A stretch of 64,000 nucleotides of DNA from Pseudomaricurvus sp050633365 (GTDB lineage Bacteria > Pseudomonadota > Gammaproteobacteria > Pseudomonadales > Cellvibrionaceae): contig JBOEGJ010000006.1 in assembly GCA_050633365.1 (NCBI GenBank), positions 444,793 to 508,792 on the forward strand. The letters are read 5' to 3'. Position 1 is the first letter of the stretch. Each line of letters starts with the position of its first letter. Shown here piece by piece: positions 61,046-64,000 of this stretch. The notes under the pieces are model-generated. The model had not been told where the DNA came from. It did not search any database and saw only the letters and a program-made list of their open reading frames with translations. The position numbers and the translations under genes are program-made.

Positions 61046-63541
61046 ATGCCTCAATCATCCCGCTCCTCAAGCGCTTGGCCATTCAAGGCCTCGTTGCTGT
61101 GCTGGTTTCTACTGATGGGGCTCGGTTGCATTCTGCTCGTCGTGCAATACTCAACCCAGCAATCCAATACCAAGCGTAGCTATCGGATCAACCAGCAGTC
61201 CCACCAACAAAAGCTCAACAACTACGTCGATCGCTTTCAGCAAGATCAGCGTCGTCGCTTGGAGTCCTTTTACACGCTCATTGAAACTCATGAGGCGGCA
61301 ACCACGGTGCCCGCCGCGTCCATTGAGCAATGGTGGCAAAAGCAATCTCACGCCCTCCAAGAAACCATTCAATGGATTGATCAGCAAGGCCAGAGCCGAT
61401 GGCACAAGGGGGTTGATCACTCTCGATCTCAAAACCAATGGTTTGAAGACAACAGTGACAGCCAATACCGCGCCGCCATCCTCTGCCAAGATAGCCGCTG
61501 CGAAGAGCTATCAATACTACCAATCGTTATTAACGACGTTTACCGAGGCGCAATCAGAGCCCGCCGACCGATCAACAGACTGCTGCACGATTTAGCCTTA
61601 GACGCGAATATTGAGCTGGCCATACTCGACGCCTCGCTCCAACCCGACAGCGGCTGGCAAGCGCACTTCTACACGCTGCACACAGGCAAACCGATCTTCG
61701 AAGCCCGTGTATCTGACGGCGAGCAACCTACGCTGGAGCTGACGCGGCAACTGACTCAACAACAACTCATTCCCTTGGGTGATCCTGCATTGCTGAAAAG
61801 CCTAAGCCATCAACCCAAAAGCCTTGCAGACCTAACCGGTGATGAGTCAGTTTGGTCACTGTTGAGTTTTCCCGAACACTACGCGCGCGACTTACATCTC
61901 ATTAGTCGTGAAGATCCGTCAATACTAGCAACTGCGTCCACCGCGCATTTAAAACTCTACGCGCTCTTTTGGCTATTGGTCAGTACCTTTATCGCAGCCG
62001 GGGTTTGGTGGTTCGCCAAACGTTTGAGCCACGGTATCAACTTCTATTCACAACTATTGCCGCTTCTGGGAGATGGTCACTACCAGCAACTTCGGGAACG
62101 GCTAGAGCCGCTCAAAACAGAGTCCGCGCTCGAGGAGTTCTCATCGCTGAACGAGGCTTTCAACACTCTCTCTTACCAACTCGAATCACTGGATAACGCC
62201 GTCGATATTCGCAATCAAGAGATGGAGCGATTATCGCTGTTTGATTCACTCAGCGGCTTGCCGAATCGACACTTGTTTCAATACGAAATTCAAAACGATT
62301 TACGTGAATTAAGGCAACACAATCGCGAGGGAATAGTTGCGGTTTTACTGCTCGATCTCGACAAGTTCAAACGTATTAACGATTCTCTAGGCCATCATTT
62401 AGGCGATCAAGTGTTGGAAAAGATGGGTAGCCGATTAAAGGGGAGTATTCGCTCTTTAGGTATCGTGGCGCGACTCGGCGGTGATGAATTTGCAATTTTA
62501 CTGCGCTCGGTGAAACGGGTGGAGCAACTCGACGGCGTGTGCAAGAAGATTCTAGAACTGGTGAACAAACCGCTCGAAGTCGATCATAAAAACCTTGTCA
62601 TCAGTTGCAGTATTGGAGTGTCAGTGGCCTCGGTGGGCGACACCTATAACGACGCTCTCAAACACGCAGAAATCGCCATGTACAAAGCGAAGGACAGCGG
62701 CGGTAATAATTACCGTTTATTCAATGCCCAAATGGCTTCGGAGGCCGACCTTAACCTCTCGCTAGAAGGTGAAATACGCCGCGGCTTTTCCGAACAGGAA
62801 TACACCTTATATCTACAACCTAAAGTCAACATGAATGGCGTCATCAAGGGCTTTGAGTCGCTGGTACGCTGGGATCACCCCGAGCGAGGCATTCTGCCTC
62901 CAGGGGAGTTTATACCGGCGATGGAAAACATGGGCTTTATCAGTCAGCTCGACAACTGGGTACTGGAAGCGAGCTGCCGGCAACTGAAAGTCCTTGAGCC
63001 CCTCTACCCAAACTTGAGCATCGCGGTAAACATTTCATCGACACACTTCACTGATCATACTTTTTTGGAGTTCTTGCAAAACTGTTTACGTAAGTACCCC
63101 ATCGACCCCAGTAAACTTGAGCTAGAAATCACAGAAACTCTTTTGATGGAAAACATGAGTACGGGACGAGAGGTTATCGCAAGAATAAAACAGCTGGGTG
63201 TTCGCATCGCCATCGATGACTTTGGTACCGGCTACTCGTCTCTGAGCTATCTCAAAATATTGCCGGTCGACACCTTAAAAATTGATCGAGAGTTTATTAA
63301 AGACATTCCCGACAGTGAAAGTGACATGCAAATTTCGTCGGTGATTATCTTCTTGGCAAAACAGCTGAACTTTTGTGTGGTGGCCGAGGGCGTCGAGACC
63401 TCGGAACAACTGGTATTTTTAAAGGCCAGTCAATGTGATTTAGCGCAGGGATTTTACTTCAGCAAACCTATCCCTGCGCACAAAGCCATCTTAATGTTGG
63501 AGAGTGAACGAATTGATTTATCCGCACAAAATCTAGAGTGA
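61046..63541 (+). CDS. Membrane-bound GGDEF-EAL cyclic-di-GMP enzyme
   Basis: Of 831 aa. Two membrane segments (about 14-34 and 303-323) enclose a ~265-residue periplasmic sensor domain (dCACHE-like by length). A HAMP-like linker leads to GGDEF (about 390-560), intact at 478-482 (RLGGDEFAILLR), and EAL (about 575-820). The EAL signature is ESL (604-606, GFESLVRWDHPERG), while IAIDDFGTGYSSLS (724-729 core) is kept, so phosphodiesterase activity may remain. ATG 61046 has AAGGA upstream. It is divergent from an HD-GYP gene. Confidence 0.93.
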   Translation: MPQSSRSSSAWPFKASLLCWFLLMGLGCILLVVQYSTQQSNTKRSYRINQQSHQQKLNNYVDRFQQDQRRRLESFYTLIETHEAATTVPAASIEQWWQKQSHALQETIQWIDQQGQSRWHKGVDHSRSQNQWFEDNSDSQYRAAILCQDSRCEELSILPIVINDVYRGAIRARRPINRLLHDLALDANIELAILDASLQPDSGWQAHFYTLHTGKPIFEARVSDGEQPTLELTRQLTQQQLIPLGDPALLKSLSHQPKSLADLTGDESVWSLLSFPEHYARDLHLISREDPSILATASTAHLKLYALFWLLVSTFIAAGVWWFAKRLSHGINFYSQLLPLLGDGHYQQLRERLEPLKTESALEEFSSLNEAFNTLSYQLESLDNAVDIRNQEMERLSLFDSLSGLPNRHLFQYEIQNDLRELRQHNREGIVAVLLLDLDKFKRINDSLGHHLGDQVLEKMGSRLKGSIRSLGIVARLGGDEFAILLRSVKRVEQLDGVCKKILELVNKPLEVDHKNLVISCSIGVSVASVGDTYNDALKHAEIAMYKAKDSGGNNYRLFNAQMASEADLNLSLEGEIRRGFSEQEYTLYLQPKVNMNGVIKGFESLVRWDHPERGILPPGEFIPAMENMGFISQLDNWVLEASCRQLKVLEPLYPNLSIAVNISSTHFTDHTFLEFLQNCLRKYPIDPSKLELEITETLLMENMSTGREVIARIKQLGVRIAIDDFGTGYSSLSYLKILPVDTLKIDREFIKDIPDSESDMQISSVIIFLAKQLNFCVVAEGVETSEQLVFLKASQCDLAQGFYFSKPIPAHKAILMLESERIDLSAQNLE

Positions 63542-63558
63542 ACGCAGCGTAAGTGGCA

Positions 63559-64000
63559 TTACAACACCTTGCCAATACTCTGCGCCAAATAGGGTAGATT
63601 GGCCTGATTGATACCGGCCAGATTAATCCGACTGGAATTCACCATATAAATACTGTACTCAGCTTTCAGTCGCTCCACTTGCTCGACGGTCAAACCTAAA
63701 AATGAAAACATGCCGCGCTGCTGAGGAATAAAATCAAAGTCGCCGTAGGGTGCCAAAGCCGCCGACAAATTCTCGCGCAAAGACTTAATCCTCTCTCGCA
63801 TTTCTTTGACTTCACCTTGCCACTGAGTTTTTAACTCATGGTTACTCAAGATAGCATCGACGACACTAGCACCATGGGCCGGCGGCATCGAGTAAACCGC
63901 TCGCGCGGCGTTTTGCATATGACTAAAGACGATGCCTGCCGCCGCCGGTGTATTGGCTAAAACCGACAAAACACCGGTACGCTCGCGATACAAACCAAAA
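63559..64000 (-). CDS. Aromatic/aspartate aminotransferase (C-terminal part, cut by window edge)
   Basis: The minus strand is open from the edge at 64000 to a stop at 63559, about 147 codons. The peptide begins FGLYRERTGVLSVLAN and includes YSMPPAHGASVVDAILSN, QRGMFSFLGLT and SSRINLAGINQANLPYLAQS, the C-terminal half of AspC/TyrB-type class I aminotransferases. FGLYRERTG matches the region just after the PLP lysine. Whether it is AspC (aspartate) or TyrB (aromatic) cannot be settled from this part. It is convergent with the GGDEF-EAL gene. Confidence 0.92.
   Translation of the reverse strand, partial: FGLYRERTGVLSVLANTPAAAGIVFSHMQNAARAVYSMPPAHGASVVDAILSNHELKTQWQGEVKEMRERIKSLRENLSAALAPYGDFDFIPQQRGMFSFLGLTVEQVERLKAEYSIYMVNSSRINLAGINQANLPYLAQSIGKVL

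Noticed and set aside
1..64000. tRNA, rRNA or insertion-sequence genes
   Set aside because: None could be found by eye; no cloverleaf, rRNA core sequence or transposase was recognised. A tRNA scan would settle the tRNA part.

Overview
The window reads as chromosomal DNA of a free-living, probably marine, aerobic Gammaproteobacterium of the Pseudomonas/Cellvibrio kind (inferred from protein types and gene order, no database search). It is rich in TonB-dependent receptors, AraC-type regulators, cyclic-di-GMP proteins and secreted PQQ enzymes. I see no rRNA, tRNA, insertion sequence, prophage or CRISPR array.

1-13.5 kb is a housekeeping block whose order (iscR, trmJ, suhB, secF, secD, tgt, queA) recalls the pseudomonad locus, with changes. 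An IscS-type desulfurase is followed by sufB instead of iscU, yajC is missing between tgt and secD, and a hybrid histidine kinase plus a scarred stretch (6.5-7.6 kb) lie inside it. That stretch holds a second copy of the secF 3' end and two copies of a small gene, one of them broken. An 11-copy 7-bp tandem repeat lies upstream of queA.

13.8-25.6 kb is accessory. It has a ferritin-like di-iron protein divergent from an AraC regulator, then a phosphorus-scavenging island: a TonB receptor with a beta-propeller phytase lipoprotein on the minus strand, and a degenerate GGDEF membrane protein, an AraC regulator and a PhoX phosphatase on the plus strand. The divergent promoter region carries two Pho-box-like sites, one facing each way, so PhoB control of both arms is likely.

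25.7-34.6 kb carries aspS, an FmdB zinc ribbon, an HPt/HD-GYP fusion, an HU-family protein with a lysine/alanine-rich N-terminus, MAPEG and HIT proteins, proS, a lytic transglycosylase and an AraC regulator.

35.4-44.7 kb is the best candidate for an undescribed system. It is a five-gene minus-strand operon encoding a Vgb-like propeller protein with a CxxCH haem site, a secreted double-VOC protein, a PQQ dehydrogenase, a haem c/PQQ quinohemoprotein resembling polyvinyl-alcohol dehydrogenase, and a TonB receptor. It looks like uptake plus periplasmic oxidation of one organic substrate that the sequence does not identify.

44.9-64 kb returns to general functions: a CheY/CheC pair, TlpA-like lipoprotein and YihY, arsC-like/wrbA/DUF2069, sppA, a secreted amidohydrolase, DUF2058, an enoyl-CoA hydratase-family protein, an orphan FetB permease, YceI, hemN with a perfect FNR/Anr box, moaCDE, an HD-GYP protein, a GGDEF-EAL protein and the end of an aromatic/aspartate aminotransferase.
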